Notes: generated by a model not told the origin, from the letters alone. Positions 1-7,926 are shown, numbered from the stretch's first letter. The stretch: DNA of 64,000 nt from Citromicrobium bathyomarinum (GCA_001306305.2 CP155577.1:3021501-3085500); one strand, 5' to 3'. A program made the numbers and translations.

Positions 1-138
1 CGGCCTGCCTACGGCAAGGGCCTGATCAACGTGCCCCTCGCGCCCTACGCCAAATGTGACGCGTGCGGGCAGCTGCGCACGGTGCCGTGCAACTATTCGG
101 CCTGCCCGATTGCAAGCGGGGAGACCAGCGATGCTTAA
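1..138 (+). CDS. Small Cys-rich protein, 5' end outside window
   Basis: An open frame enters the window in frame 1 and stops at TAA 136-138. The visible 45 residues contain four cysteines in a C-x2-C then C-x4-C arrangement, as in a small zinc-binding fold. The next gene starts at ATG 131, overlapping by 8 bp, which is the same tight overlap used further down this operon and supports translation. Function unknown; start not visible. Confidence 0.55.
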   Translation, partial: RPAYGKGLINVPLAPYAKCDACGQLRTVPCNYSACPIASGETSDA

Positions 139-364
139 GGCGGCTGTTCTTCCTCGCCCCAGCGCGCGCGAGATCCCTTTCGATCTGCGCAAGGCCAATG
201 TCGACGGCGCGATTGCGCACCTGCGGCGGCGCGGCGTCCTGGTCGACGTGGTCGATCGTACCGCGCTGATCCGCCGATACCGCGTCACCGGCAAGCGCGA
301 TCCGCGCCTTGCCGAAGAGGTGATCGAGCTGGCCTGCGAAAGCGGGTTCGAGGTGATCCGGTGA
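131..364 (+). CDS. Hypothetical early phage protein, 77 aa
   Basis: ATG 131 is chosen because it overlaps the previous stop by 8 bp, the arrangement repeated at 1666 and 1928. The product is small, basic and probably helical, with a central Leu/Val-rich stretch and many Arg residues. It may bind nucleic acid, but no recognisable domain is visible. It lies in the early operon upstream of the transposase and overlaps the next gene by 4 bp (GTGA). Confidence 0.6.
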   Translation: MLKAAVLPRPSAREIPFDLRKANVDGAIAHLRRRGVLVDVVDRTALIRRYRVTGKRDPRLAEEVIELACESGFEVIR

Positions 365-558
365 AGGGCGCGGCATTCGACACGGTGCGGCGCGATCTGC
401 GCGAGCGCGGCCTGCTGGGCAGCGACAACCGCCTGACCGAAGCGGGCCACCGGCGCGCGGTCGCGATGCTTGGCGAGCTGCGCAACGCGGAAGCGCCGAG
501 CGAGCCGCCAGCGTCTCGGGTGCGCTGGAACCACACATTCCGGCAGCGGAGGCGCTGA
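361..558 (+). CDS. Hypothetical early phage protein, 65 aa
   Basis: The gene starts at GTG 361 in a GTGA overlap with the previous stop. The product is short, Arg-rich and mainly helical in its first 45 residues, with a Pro/Arg-rich tail. I recognise no family. It is followed after 2 bp by the PAPS-reductase-like gene. Identification as a gene rests on the tight spacing and continuous frame. Confidence 0.5.
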   Translation: MKGAAFDTVRRDLRERGLLGSDNRLTEAGHRRAVAMLGELRNAEAPSEPPASRVRWNHTFRQRRR

Positions 559-560
559 CG

Positions 561-1673
561 ATGGCTGCATTTGGCCACATTGCTAGCGATCCCGCCATCG
601 ACGAAGAGATTGCAGCTGGCGCCTGGGTGATCTTCAACTTGTCGGGTGGCAAGGATTGCGGCGCGGTCTCGTCGCGCACCATGCGCTACCTTGACGGCTT
701 GGGGCACCCGCGCGCGCGTCGCTTCGCCATCCACGCCGATCTCGGGCGCGCCGAGCACACATTCAATCCCTCTCAGGTTGAGGCTCAAGCGCGGGCACTC
801 GGGTTACGGCTGGACGTGGTTCGCGCAAAGAGCGGAGATCTCGTCGACCGCTTTGAGAACCGCTGGACGCGGGGGCTTCAAGCCTACGTCGATCTGCGCC
901 TCTTCAATCTGCGCGGGCCATGGTCTTCGCCGAGTCTAAAGTTCTGCCAATCGGAGAAGAAAATTCAGGTGATGGGGCCGCATCTCGCAAGGGAATTGCG
1001 GGGCCACACAATAATCAATGTCGTTGGCATTCGGCGAGAAGAGAGCCCCGCGCGCGCCAAGACGGAAGTCGCGAAGCTGGACACTCGCTTCGCCAAGCCG
1101 GGCAATAAACACGGTACGAAGATGATGCTGTGGCACCCCGGCGTGGAGCTGCTTGAAGACGAAGTCTTCGATATCAACCGTCGCGACGCCATCCCCCTTT
1201 CGCCAATCTACGGTCGCGGTGCCACGCGGCATAGCTGCGCGCTGTGCACCATGGGATCACTCAACGACCTTGCCATCGGTGCAGAAGCGCACCCGTGGCT
1301 CTATCGGCACTACGTGAGCATGGAGGCGACGACGACGTTCTCGTTCCAGTCTCGTCGATGGCTCGCTGACATCCGCCCCGAATTGCTATCGGCTGGCCTT
1401 TTGGCCGACATCGACCGGGCGAAGGCCTTGTCCACCGAGCGCCGGGAGATAGAGGCCGCGCTCCCCGCACGGCACCGCTTCGTCAAGGGTTGGCCGCACG
1501 ATCTGCCGACGCTCGAAGAGGCAGAGCAGATCGCCGCAGGACGAGCGCGCATCCTCGCGCATCATGGGGCAGAAAACACCTACCCAACTGCACAGCACAT
1601 ACGCGATCGCTTCGCCGAGTTGCTCGCTCAGAAGCCCTCAAGGCGCACGCATGAGGGGCCTGCTGATGCCTAA
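561..1673 (+). CDS. PAPS reductase-like PP-loop family protein
   Basis: The 370-aa protein has the nucleotide-binding PP-loop SGGKDC at residues 28-33, a GIRREES motif around 157-163 of the type seen in PAPS reductase and ATP-pyrophosphatase-like enzymes, and cysteines at 129, 226 and 229 (the last two as CALC) that could hold a metal or act in sulfur transfer. The fold normally activates or transfers sulfur using an adenylated substrate. In phages such proteins are often called PAPS reductases without proof of assimilatory function; a role in nucleic acid modification, as for the related DndC, is an alternative. Here it sits in the early operon before the transposase. The equivalent part of the right prophage is outside the window. 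Confidence 0.75.
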   Translation: MAAFGHIASDPAIDEEIAAGAWVIFNLSGGKDCGAVSSRTMRYLDGLGHPRARRFAIHADLGRAEHTFNPSQVEAQARALGLRLDVVRAKSGDLVDRFENRWTRGLQAYVDLRLFNLRGPWSSPSLKFCQSEKKIQVMGPHLARELRGHTIINVVGIRREESPARAKTEVAKLDTRFAKPGNKHGTKMMLWHPGVELLEDEVFDINRRDAIPLSPIYGRGATRHSCALCTMGSLNDLAIGAEAHPWLYRHYVSMEATTTFSFQSRRWLADIRPELLSAGLLADIDRAKALSTERREIEAALPARHRFVKGWPHDLPTLEEAEQIAAGRARILAHHGAENTYPTAQHIRDRFAELLAQKPSRRTHEGPADA

Positions 1674-1935
1674 GCTGCTCGTCACTTCGCACGCGATCAT
1701 GCGCTACCAGGAGCGGGTCGAGAACGTCCCTGCGCGGGAGGTCTGCGCTCGTCTCAACGCGCCAGTGTTCCAGCGGGCTTCGGAGTTCGGCGCGCGCTAT
1801 GTGAAGCTGGCGGGTCTCCAGCGCGTCGTGATCCTTGAAGGGCGCGTCATTACGGTTCTGCCGTCCGGTCACGCGCCCGGTTCGCTCGCGCCCTCACGGG
1901 ACGCCCTGCACGATGGAGCGGGCGGCGATGGCTAA
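1666..1935 (+). CDS. Small protein with DUF4258-like pattern
   Basis: ATG 1666 overlaps the preceding stop by 8 bp and is preferred to ATG 1651 and to the in-frame ATG further upstream at 1564, which lies deep inside the previous gene. The 89-aa product has SHAIMRYQERV near the N-terminus and a later hydrophobic strand pair ending in VITVLP. This pattern resembles DUF4258-type small RNase-toxin-like folds, but the match is only by eye. No antitoxin-like partner can be named; the next gene overlaps by 8 bp. Confidence 0.6.
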   Translation: MPKLLVTSHAIMRYQERVENVPAREVCARLNAPVFQRASEFGARYVKLAGLQRVVILEGRVITVLPSGHAPGSLAPSRDALHDGAGGDG

Positions 1936-2389
1936 GGCGAAGTCGCACCCCGATCAGATCGACTTCTGTTTCGACGCACCTGCGGTGCCGTCGGGCGAGG
2001 CCGCGCTCGCGGGGTTCGAGAGGCGCACCAACGTGTTTGTGGGCGAGATGCTCAATAGCGACGGTCGCGATCGCTACCGGATCGCCGCCGAGGTCAGCAA
2101 GCTGCTGGCGGACGAAGTCTCCAAGACGATGCTCGACGCCTATGCGAGCCCCTCACGCGAGGATCACAAAATCCCCTTCTCCCGCCTGATGGCGATCGTC
2201 GTCGTCACGCGGCGTTACGATCTGCTCGACGCGCACCTGCGCGAAACCGGCTGCGGCGTGATCACCGGACGCGAGCTGGAGACAGTGGAACTCGGCAGCA
2301 TCGAACAGGAGATCAGGGCGCTCCAGGCGAAGGCGCGCGATCTGCGCCGAACCGCTCAGCCCATCCGCCGTGGAGGGGCAAGCGAATGA
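1928..2389 (+). CDS. Hypothetical early phage protein, 153 aa
   Basis: ATG 1928 is chosen because GGAG lies about 10 nt upstream and it keeps the 8-bp overlap with the previous stop. The protein is mixed charged and probably helical, with a C-terminal stretch (about 118-142) rich in Glu, Gln, Leu and Arg that looks like a coiled coil. It directly precedes the transposase gene with a 4-bp overlap (ATGA), so it is translated with it and may be a regulator or accessory protein. I recognise no family. Confidence 0.6.
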   Translation: MAKAKSHPDQIDFCFDAPAVPSGEAALAGFERRTNVFVGEMLNSDGRDRYRIAAEVSKLLADEVSKTMLDAYASPSREDHKIPFSRLMAIVVVTRRYDLLDAHLRETGCGVITGRELETVELGSIEQEIRALQAKARDLRRTAQPIRRGGASE

Positions 2390-4365
2390 GCGCAGAACTG
2401 GCAATCGCTGCGATGACGCAGGAGGACGCATGGTTCTCGGCAGCGGAGCTGGCGGAGCTGGCGCTGCCGGGCCTGCCGACCAACAAGCGCGGGATCAATC
2501 TGCGCGCGAGCGAAGAGCGCTGGGCGTCCCGCGTCGGCAATGATGGCGAAGTGCTGGTGCGCAAGCGCACGGGCCGGGGCGGCGGGACCGAGTATCACCT
2601 CGCTCTGCTGCCCGGCGAAGCGCGGCTTGAGCTGATCCGGCGCGGCCTGGTCGCGGAGGAAGCCCCGAAGACCGACGCAGCGACCCAGCGCGCAGATGCC
2701 TGGAGCTGGTTCGAGCGGCAGCCCGCCAAGGTCAAGCGCGAGGCCGAAGAGCGGCTGAGCATCATTGCCGAGGTCGAGGCACTGGAAGGGGCTGGGGCTT
2801 CGCGAATCGCCGCAGTGGCCGCGATCGCCCAAGAGAAGGACATCGGTTCCTCGACCATTTTCGGCTGGATCAAGAAGGTCCGCGGGCTCGACCGGGCCGA
2901 CCGGCTGCCCGCGCTCGCCTCGCGGCGGAAGGGCGGCGGTGCCAAGGCCGCTATCCCGGACGATCTGTGGCTTTTGTTCAAGTCGCTCGCGCTGCGTCCG
3001 TCTGCGCCCACATTGACAAGCTGTTACGAGCGGGTCGCGGCGGTGGCCGAGGAAAGGGGCGTCTCGATCCCGGTTGAGCGCACCTTCAGGCGGCGTTTGA
3101 AGGCGGAGGTTCCGCCAGAGGTCTGGACGCTCAAACGGCAAGGCGAAGAGGCGCTGGTGCGCTCGGTTCCCGCGAACCGCCGAACGGTGGCCGGCATGCA
3201 CGCGCTCGAATGGGTGAATATCGACGGACACAAGTTCGACGTGCGGGTCGCACCTCCGCCGATGCATCGCTCGAAGAAGCCGATCCGCCCGATGCTGGTC
3301 GCGATCCAGGACGTTTACAGCCGCAAGATCGTGGCGTGGCGGCTCGGCTGCGAGGAGAGCGCGATCCAGACCCGCCTCGCCTTTGCCGATCTCTTCCGCG
3401 AGTGGGGCATTCCGCATCACGCTCTGCTCGACAACAGCCGGGCCTTCTGGAGCAAGTGGATCACTGGCGGATACCGGGGCAAGCGTTTCCGGTTCAAGGT
3501 CAAGCAGGAGGAGCCTGTCGGGCTGCTCACTGGCGTCGGCGTGCAGGTTCACGCTGCGCTGCCCTATCACGGCCAATCGAAGCCGATCGAGCGGGCGTTT
3601 CGCGATCTGGAAAATTACATCGGCAAGGCCCCGGAGTGTGAGGGTGCGTACACCGGCCCCAGCCCGATGGCGAAGCCTTCGAACTACGGCACCAAGGTGG
3701 TGGAGTGGGATACCTTCTCCGCGCTGGTGGACGAGTGGATCACCCGCCATAACGCGCGCACCGGACGCCGCACCGAAGCGGCCAAGGGCCGCAGCTTCGA
3801 CGAGGTGTTTGCCGAAAGCTACGCCACTTCGCGCATTTCGAAAGCGAGCCCGGAGCACCTGCGCTGGGCGCTTCTGGCGGCGGACCAGAAGAAGCTCAAC
3901 AGCCTGAACGGCGAGATCGAGCTGCACGGTAATCGCTACTGGCATCGGGAGCTTTCCGCTTTGCGCGGCGAGCTGGTGACGGTGCGGTTCGACCCGGACG
4001 ATCTGCATTCCGAGGTCCACGTCTACGATCTGGAGGGCCGGTACATCACCGCAGCGCCGGAGCTGGTGGACAGCGGCTTTGCCGATGTCGCCGGAGCGAA
4101 GGAAGCGGCCAAGCGAACCGGCGAATACCGCAAACGGGCCAAGGCATTGGCCGAGGCGGAAGAGCTGATCTCCGCCGACGCGCTGATCGAGCTTCAGGCC
4201 GGATCGAAAGCGCAGTCGGCCAAGCCCGAGGCGGGCGTGGTCGCCCCCGTCAGACACCCGGATGCCGAGGCGCAGCGATCGCCGCGCCCCAAGGCGGCGA
4301 ACAACGCCGCGACACTCGATCGAATGCGCGCGGGACTGCTGAAGCGCGCAGCGAACAGCCAATAA
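2386..4365 (+). CDS. A: Mu-type DDE transposase A
   Basis: The 659-aa protein catalyses strand cleavage and transfer at the phage ends for integration and replicative transposition. The N-terminus (about 14-75) matches the MuA end/enhancer-binding winged helix, with WFSAAEL and later GRGGGTEYH. The RNase H-like core shows the catalytic triad D280 (NIDGHKFD), D349 (LLDNSRAF) and E402 (KPIERAF), close to the MuA spacing. The C-terminal region is basic and Ala/Glu-rich and should contact the MuB-like protein. Length matches MuA (663 aa). The start overlaps the preceding gene by 4 bp. Likely substrates are the tandem CTGGAGC-ending sites at the right end. Confidence 0.95.
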   Translation: MSAELAIAAMTQEDAWFSAAELAELALPGLPTNKRGINLRASEERWASRVGNDGEVLVRKRTGRGGGTEYHLALLPGEARLELIRRGLVAEEAPKTDAATQRADAWSWFERQPAKVKREAEERLSIIAEVEALEGAGASRIAAVAAIAQEKDIGSSTIFGWIKKVRGLDRADRLPALASRRKGGGAKAAIPDDLWLLFKSLALRPSAPTLTSCYERVAAVAEERGVSIPVERTFRRRLKAEVPPEVWTLKRQGEEALVRSVPANRRTVAGMHALEWVNIDGHKFDVRVAPPPMHRSKKPIRPMLVAIQDVYSRKIVAWRLGCEESAIQTRLAFADLFREWGIPHHALLDNSRAFWSKWITGGYRGKRFRFKVKQEEPVGLLTGVGVQVHAALPYHGQSKPIERAFRDLENYIGKAPECEGAYTGPSPMAKPSNYGTKVVEWDTFSALVDEWITRHNARTGRRTEAAKGRSFDEVFAESYATSRISKASPEHLRWALLAADQKKLNSLNGEIELHGNRYWHRELSALRGELVTVRFDPDDLHSEVHVYDLEGRYITAAPELVDSGFADVAGAKEAAKRTGEYRKRAKALAEAEELISADALIELQAGSKAQSAKPEAGVVAPVRHPDAEAQRSPRPKAANNAATLDRMRAGLLKRAANSQ

Positions 4366-4381
4366 TCAGAAGGCAGGGATC

Positions 4382-5362
4382 ATGATCAACGTAAGCCAAC
4401 TTCCGATCAACGACGACGACATCGAAGACATCCGGCTGTGGGGTATCGCCCACCGCGAGGCGACCGATCCGCCGATTCCCTGGGCGCGCTATGCCAAGGC
4501 GGTCGGGATCGCGGAGAGCACCCTCCAGGCGTTCCTGAAGGGCAGCTACAAAGGCGACAACGCCAAGTATGCGCGCAAGCTGTTCGGTTATCGTCAGACC
4601 ATCGAGGCGCAGACCAAGCGGCAAGAGAAGCTGCCGATCAACCCCGGCTTCTTCGAGACCGAGACTTCGGTGCGCCTCGAAGGCCTGCTGCTGATGGCCC
4701 ACGAAGGGCGGATCACTGCCGCAGGCACCGGCCCCGGCACCGGCAAGACGATGTCGATCCGCGAATACAAGCAGAAGGCACCGAACTGCTACGTCGCGAC
4801 GATGCGGCCCAGCTCGCAGCGGGTGCTGCCGATGATCCAGCAGGTGCAAAAGGCGCTGGGGATGCCGGGACTGCGGATGCCGACGCGGGACGCCTCGCAG
4901 ATGGTGATCGACAAGCTGATCGATCGCAAGGCGCTGCTGGTGGTCGACGAAGCCAACTACCTTTCGATCGAGGCGATCGAGGAGCTGCGCAGCTGGCATG
5001 ACGAAACCGGCGTGGGCATTGCGCTGTTCGGAAACGAGGAGCTGATCGCGCAGATCGAGAGCGGCGGTAAGTCCGACCAGCTGGCGCGGCTCAACCGCAG
5101 GATTTCGCACCGGCATATCCAGAAGGTGCCGACCGAAGGTGATGTCGAGACGTTCTGCGATGCCTGGGGGATCAAGCAGGGCGACATGCGCGGTTATCTG
5201 CGCCGGATCGCTTTGACGCCGCATGCAGGCGGGCTCGGCGAATGCCAGCAGCTGATCGAGGCGGCTTCCCTGATCGCCGATGGAGAGGACCGCGAGTTCC
5301 TCTCCGTCACGGACCTGCGCGATGCGCAGATGGCGCGTTCAACCCGCTGGGTGAAGGCATGA
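4382..5362 (+). CDS. B: Mu-type target-capture ATPase B
   Basis: The 326-aa AAA+ ATPase delivers target DNA to the transposase and gives target immunity. Walker A is GTGPGTGKT at 115-123 and Walker B is LLVVDE ending at D189-E190. The first 60 residues contain an HTH-like segment as in MuB. A GGCAGG-like RBS precedes the ATG, 16 bp after the transposase stop. The right copy is identical at the protein level by eye. That matters because MuB-dependent immunity should act between the two prophages. Confidence 0.93.
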   Translation: MINVSQLPINDDDIEDIRLWGIAHREATDPPIPWARYAKAVGIAESTLQAFLKGSYKGDNAKYARKLFGYRQTIEAQTKRQEKLPINPGFFETETSVRLEGLLLMAHEGRITAAGTGPGTGKTMSIREYKQKAPNCYVATMRPSSQRVLPMIQQVQKALGMPGLRMPTRDASQMVIDKLIDRKALLVVDEANYLSIEAIEELRSWHDETGVGIALFGNEELIAQIESGGKSDQLARLNRRISHRHIQKVPTEGDVETFCDAWGIKQGDMRGYLRRIALTPHAGGLGECQQLIEAASLIADGEDREFLSVTDLRDAQMARSTRWVKA

Positions 5363-5520
5363 TCCGCGTGTTTCGTGAACTGCGCCGCTCTGTGCGCGAA
5401 TATGATGCGCTGTTCGGTCGCGGTGCGACCGCGCGCGAGGCGCTGACCGTGTTTTCAGCCACGCTCTCATTTTACGTGCTGAGCATCCTCGCCGCATATG
5501 CCCTCGGAGAGGCGCTGTGA
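5359..5520 (+). CDS. Small single-span membrane protein, 53 aa
   Basis: ATG 5359 overlaps the MuB stop by 4 bp. The N-terminal 30 residues are charged, followed by one hydrophobic segment of about 20 residues near the C-terminus, so a single-pass inner membrane protein is predicted. The right copy is identical, indicating selection or recent exchange. Function unknown; not a typical Mu gene. Confidence 0.65.
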   Translation: MIRVFRELRRSVREYDALFGRGATAREALTVFSATLSFYVLSILAAYALGEAL

Positions 5521-5909
5521 ACGCCGTGGCCCCGGTCCTGATCGGCCCGCAGGTCGATCAGAGCGATCCGCCCGCCGAGACGGCGGAGGCGATCGCGTTC
5601 GTCGATTTCGCGCTGAGCTACGTGATGCAGGAGACCCGCGTTTCCCGAACCGAGATGGAATCGCGCCGCCGGACCCCGCACCTGGTCAACGCGCGTGCAA
5701 TGTTCGTGTGGCTGGTCAAGCACCTGCGCCCCGGCATCAGCTATCCCGCAATCGGGCGCTGGATCGGCGACCGGGACCACAAGGGGCTGATCAACCTTCA
5801 GACGCGCGCGGCCCACCTGCGCGCGAGCGATCCCGAGTTCAAGCGCGCCAGCGATGCCTTCGTGCAGGCCTGCCGCTGCGCGATGGAGGTGCCCTATGCC
5901 TGCGACTAA
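5517..5909 (+). CDS. DnaA domain IV-like DNA-binding protein
   Basis: The 130-aa protein contains a region (about 57-105) resembling the DnaA C-terminal DNA-binding domain: an Arg-rich helix, then SYPAIGRWIGDRDHKG, matching the DnaA signature around GGRDHSTV with GDRDH at 84-88. No ATPase domain is present, so it would bind DnaA-box-like DNA without initiating by itself. Lying between MuB and GemA, it may affect host initiation or phage replication; that is inference. GTG start in a GTGA overlap. Confidence 0.75.
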   Translation: MNAVAPVLIGPQVDQSDPPAETAEAIAFVDFALSYVMQETRVSRTEMESRRRTPHLVNARAMFVWLVKHLRPGISYPAIGRWIGDRDHKGLINLQTRAAHLRASDPEFKRASDAFVQACRCAMEVPYACD

Positions 5910-6603
5910 GGCAGCGCGTCCCGCCAGCTTCGATCGCACCCAGCAGGCGCGCCGTGCGATGCTGGCCAAGGTGCATATCGCGCGCAAAGAGCTGCGCCTG
6001 GACGAAGACGACTACCGCCAGATCATCGCCGACGAGACCGGCAAGACGAGCGCTGGCGACTGTTCGGCAGACGAGCTGGATGCAGTGCTGGCGCGGTTCA
6101 GGGGCCGGGGATGGCAACCGGCCACGAAGGCCGGGCGAGCCAAGCGCGCCCAGCACCCGATGGCGAAGAAGGCGCGCGCGCTGTGGATCTCGCTCTACCA
6201 GCTGGGCGAGGTGCGCGACCGGAGCGAGGCAGCGCTTGAGGCCTTCGCCAAGCGCCAGCTCGGCTGCGATCGGCTGGTCTGGGCGCGCCAATCGGATGGC
6301 TATCGCCTGATCGAGGCGCTGAAGAAGATGGCGGCGCGTGGCGGCTGGAGCCAGACAGACACGGACGGCAAGAACCTGAGTGTCCGCGACCTCAAACGCG
6401 GATTGTGCGAGGCGATTCTCGCCAAGCTGGTCGCCTGCGGGGAAGTGCCCGCGCACTGGACGATCGACATTGCCGCCCACCGCCTGTGCGGCATCGACAC
6501 CGGCTCCGGCAGGTTCGCGAATGCGGAAGGTTTCGACGATCTTGCCGAGGCGCTGGGGCGCAAGTTGCGCGAAGCTGACCCGAAACTGCGGGGCGCATCG
6601 TGA
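5896..6603 (+). CDS. gemA: GemA-like regulatory protein (DUF1018)
   Basis: The 235-aa protein resembles Mu GemA/gp16: an N-terminal helical segment with KVHIARKELRLDEDDYRQII, a central KRAQHPMAKKARALWISLYQLG segment, and a C-terminal helical part. Mu GemA modulates host gene expression and DNA topology. ATG 5896 has GGAGGT 5 nt upstream and is preferred to the in-frame ATG at 5854. It overlaps the DnaA-like gene by 14 bp. The right copy appears identical. Confidence 0.85.
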   Translation: MPATKAARPASFDRTQQARRAMLAKVHIARKELRLDEDDYRQIIADETGKTSAGDCSADELDAVLARFRGRGWQPATKAGRAKRAQHPMAKKARALWISLYQLGEVRDRSEAALEAFAKRQLGCDRLVWARQSDGYRLIEALKKMAARGGWSQTDTDGKNLSVRDLKRGLCEAILAKLVACGEVPAHWTIDIAAHRLCGIDTGSGRFANAEGFDDLAEALGRKLREADPKLRGAS

Positions 6604-6905
6604 GCCAGCATCTGTCGATCGCCGAGGCCAAGCAGCTGGTCGCGACCAGGGCGCTTGCGCCTCTGGCGCGGGCTTACGCCAGCCAACCGCGCGACCCGCT
6701 CAATTTCTACGCCCCGCAATGGCGGGAGCGCCTGCGGAACGCGGAAGCCGAGGTGATCAGGACGCTGAGAGCCGCAGGCGCTCGGATCGATATTTTCGAG
6801 GATGGGCGGGTGCGCATCCTCTTCGCGGGCGTCTGGGCAAGCTCCCGGCAGAGCCTGCGAAAGGCGCTCCAGCACTGGAAGATCAACGCGGAGGCGAAGC
6901 AATGA
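6600..6905 (+). CDS. Hypothetical early protein, 101 aa (paralogue of next gene)
   Basis: The GTG start lies in a GTGA overlap with the GemA gene. The C-terminal half (AGARIDIFEDGRVRILFAGV followed by a helix with ALQHW) resembles the C-terminal half of the next gene (GAVIHLSDSVTKIDFAGV then ALRNW), so the two look like a diverged tandem duplication. The predicted fold is helices followed by a beta hairpin and a final helix. Function unknown. Confidence 0.7.
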   Translation: MSQHLSIAEAKQLVATRALAPLARAYASQPRDPLNFYAPQWRERLRNAEAEVIRTLRAAGARIDIFEDGRVRILFAGVWASSRQSLRKALQHWKINAEAKQ

Positions 6906-7225
6906 GCGAAGAACTGAAGATGGCGATCGTCGCGGTGCGTCGGCACGGGCTGGAGCCGTTCGAGAAGGTGGCAGCGGCGATGCCTGCGAAGCTGTGCGGC
7001 CCAGCCTACGCCCGCTGGGTAGAGCGGCAGGCGCGCGAGGCTGACCGTGCCTCAACCCGCATCGCGAAGGCCGGGGCGGTGATCCACCTCTCCGATAGCG
7101 TGACGAAGATCGATTTCGCGGGGGTCGAGGCGATGTCCACGCTGGGTCTTTATCAGGCGCTGCGCAACTGGAGCGCGAAGGCGCGTAAAGTGATGCGCGC
7201 GTATAATCGGGGAGACCGCCGGTGA
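6902..7225 (+). CDS. Hypothetical early protein, 107 aa (paralogue of previous gene)
   Basis: ATG 6902 overlaps the previous stop by 4 bp. The product has an N-terminal helical half and a C-terminal half like its upstream neighbour. The right prophage copy (120 aa) keeps the N-terminus but diverges from about residue 34 onward, and its version reads GATIDVSQKEVRIVFGGI, even closer to the neighbour. Function unknown. Confidence 0.7.
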   Translation: MSEELKMAIVAVRRHGLEPFEKVAAAMPAKLCGPAYARWVERQAREADRASTRIAKAGAVIHLSDSVTKIDFAGVEAMSTLGLYQALRNWSAKARKVMRAYNRGDRR

Positions 7226-7455
7226 AACGCGCGACCGTGATCTCGCTCGCTGATCGCAAGCCGGTCCCTGCGCCAAAGCTCGCGCTGGCCACGGGCGGCT
7301 ATCAGCTGGTTTACCGCTCCGGCCAGGTCAATGACTGCCCCGGCTGCGGCGGAAGGGCGTGGCAGGTCGGGCGCAATCTGGCCGAATGCGCGAACGAGGA
7401 ATGCGGCTTCGCACTTCCTTTCGCCCCACCTGCCGACGTGTCGATCCGCTTCTGA
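7222..7455 (+). CDS. Zinc-ribbon-like small protein, left prophage only
   Basis: GTG 7222 overlaps the previous stop by 4 bp. The 77-aa protein has two cysteine pairs, C39-P-G-C42 and C56-x4-C61, with the CPGCGG knuckle typical of zinc ribbons. The right prophage passes directly from the preceding gene to the Mor-like gene, so this gene was gained or lost as a unit. Its position just before the activator is compatible with a regulatory role, but no function can be assigned. Confidence 0.7.
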   Translation: MKRATVISLADRKPVPAPKLALATGGYQLVYRSGQVNDCPGCGGRAWQVGRNLAECANEECGFALPFAPPADVSIRF

Positions 7456-7871
7456 TGAACGACAACGGCCCCGCTACCGACGATGAGGAGGTGCGCCTGA
7501 CCGGCGTGCTGACCGACATCGCGCGCGTGGCGGGGCGAGATGCGGCGATCGCGATCGCGCGCAAGTTCGGTGGGGTGCGGATGTATTTCCCGCTCAAGCC
7601 GTCGAAGGATAGCTGGCTGGTCAAGACGGTCGGCCAAGAGAAGGCGCAGGCGATCTGCGACGAGCTGACCGCCGGGCGCTGCGGCCTCGAATACGATCTG
7701 CCGCTGGGGGCCTTCGGCCACCAGGAGACCACGCGGGCGAAAGTGGACCGTCTGCTGGCCGAAGGGCGCACCCAGCGTGACATTGCGCTCGCCACGCGAT
7801 ACAGCGAACGCGGAGTGCGCAAGCGTGCCCGCATCCTGAAAGATCGCGAGCCCGACCTCTTCGACGACTGA
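7455..7871 (+). CDS. Mor/C family late transcription activator
   Basis: The 138-aa protein follows the Mor/C plan: an N-terminal dimerisation segment (DIARVAGRDAAIAIARKFGG then RMYFPLK, about 21-48) and a C-terminal helix-turn-helix around 105-127 (TQRDIALATRYSERGVRKRA). Mor and C of Mu bind dyads upstream of weak promoters and recruit RNA polymerase. Only one such gene is visible, so it may do the job of both. ATG 7455 forms a TGATG overlap with the preceding stop. A conserved dyad block begins at 7872, immediately after the stop, and a second copy lies before the capsid gene; both are likely targets. The right copy differs at 4 residues. Confidence 0.85.
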   Translation: MNDNGPATDDEEVRLTGVLTDIARVAGRDAAIAIARKFGGVRMYFPLKPSKDSWLVKTVGQEKAQAICDELTAGRCGLEYDLPLGAFGHQETTRAKVDRLLAEGRTQRDIALATRYSERGVRKRARILKDREPDLFDD

Positions 7872-7895
7872 CCACCGGAACACGTTCCGGGTCCC
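7872..7895 (+). promoter_or_regulatory. Conserved dyad block before the lysis/packaging operon
   Basis: A 24-bp block contains the dyad GGAACACGTTCC at 7877-7888, preceded by CCAC and followed by GGGTCCC. The same block stands before the capsid gene (16773-16796) and at both equivalent places in the right prophage. It lies 31 bp before the lysozyme ATG, directly behind the Mor-like activator gene. I infer it is the activator's binding site; the downstream CATAAC could be part of a -10 element. Confidence 0.65.
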
Positions 7896-7926
7896 GGCAT
7901 AACGGGATTTGCCGCATCCGGGCGGC

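Noticed and set aside
2356-4362. Long 668-aa open frame opposite the transposase gene
   Set aside because: It is a shadow frame caused by high GC third positions; composition is Arg/Leu/Gly-rich without domains, and the transposase on the other strand has clear catalytic motifs.
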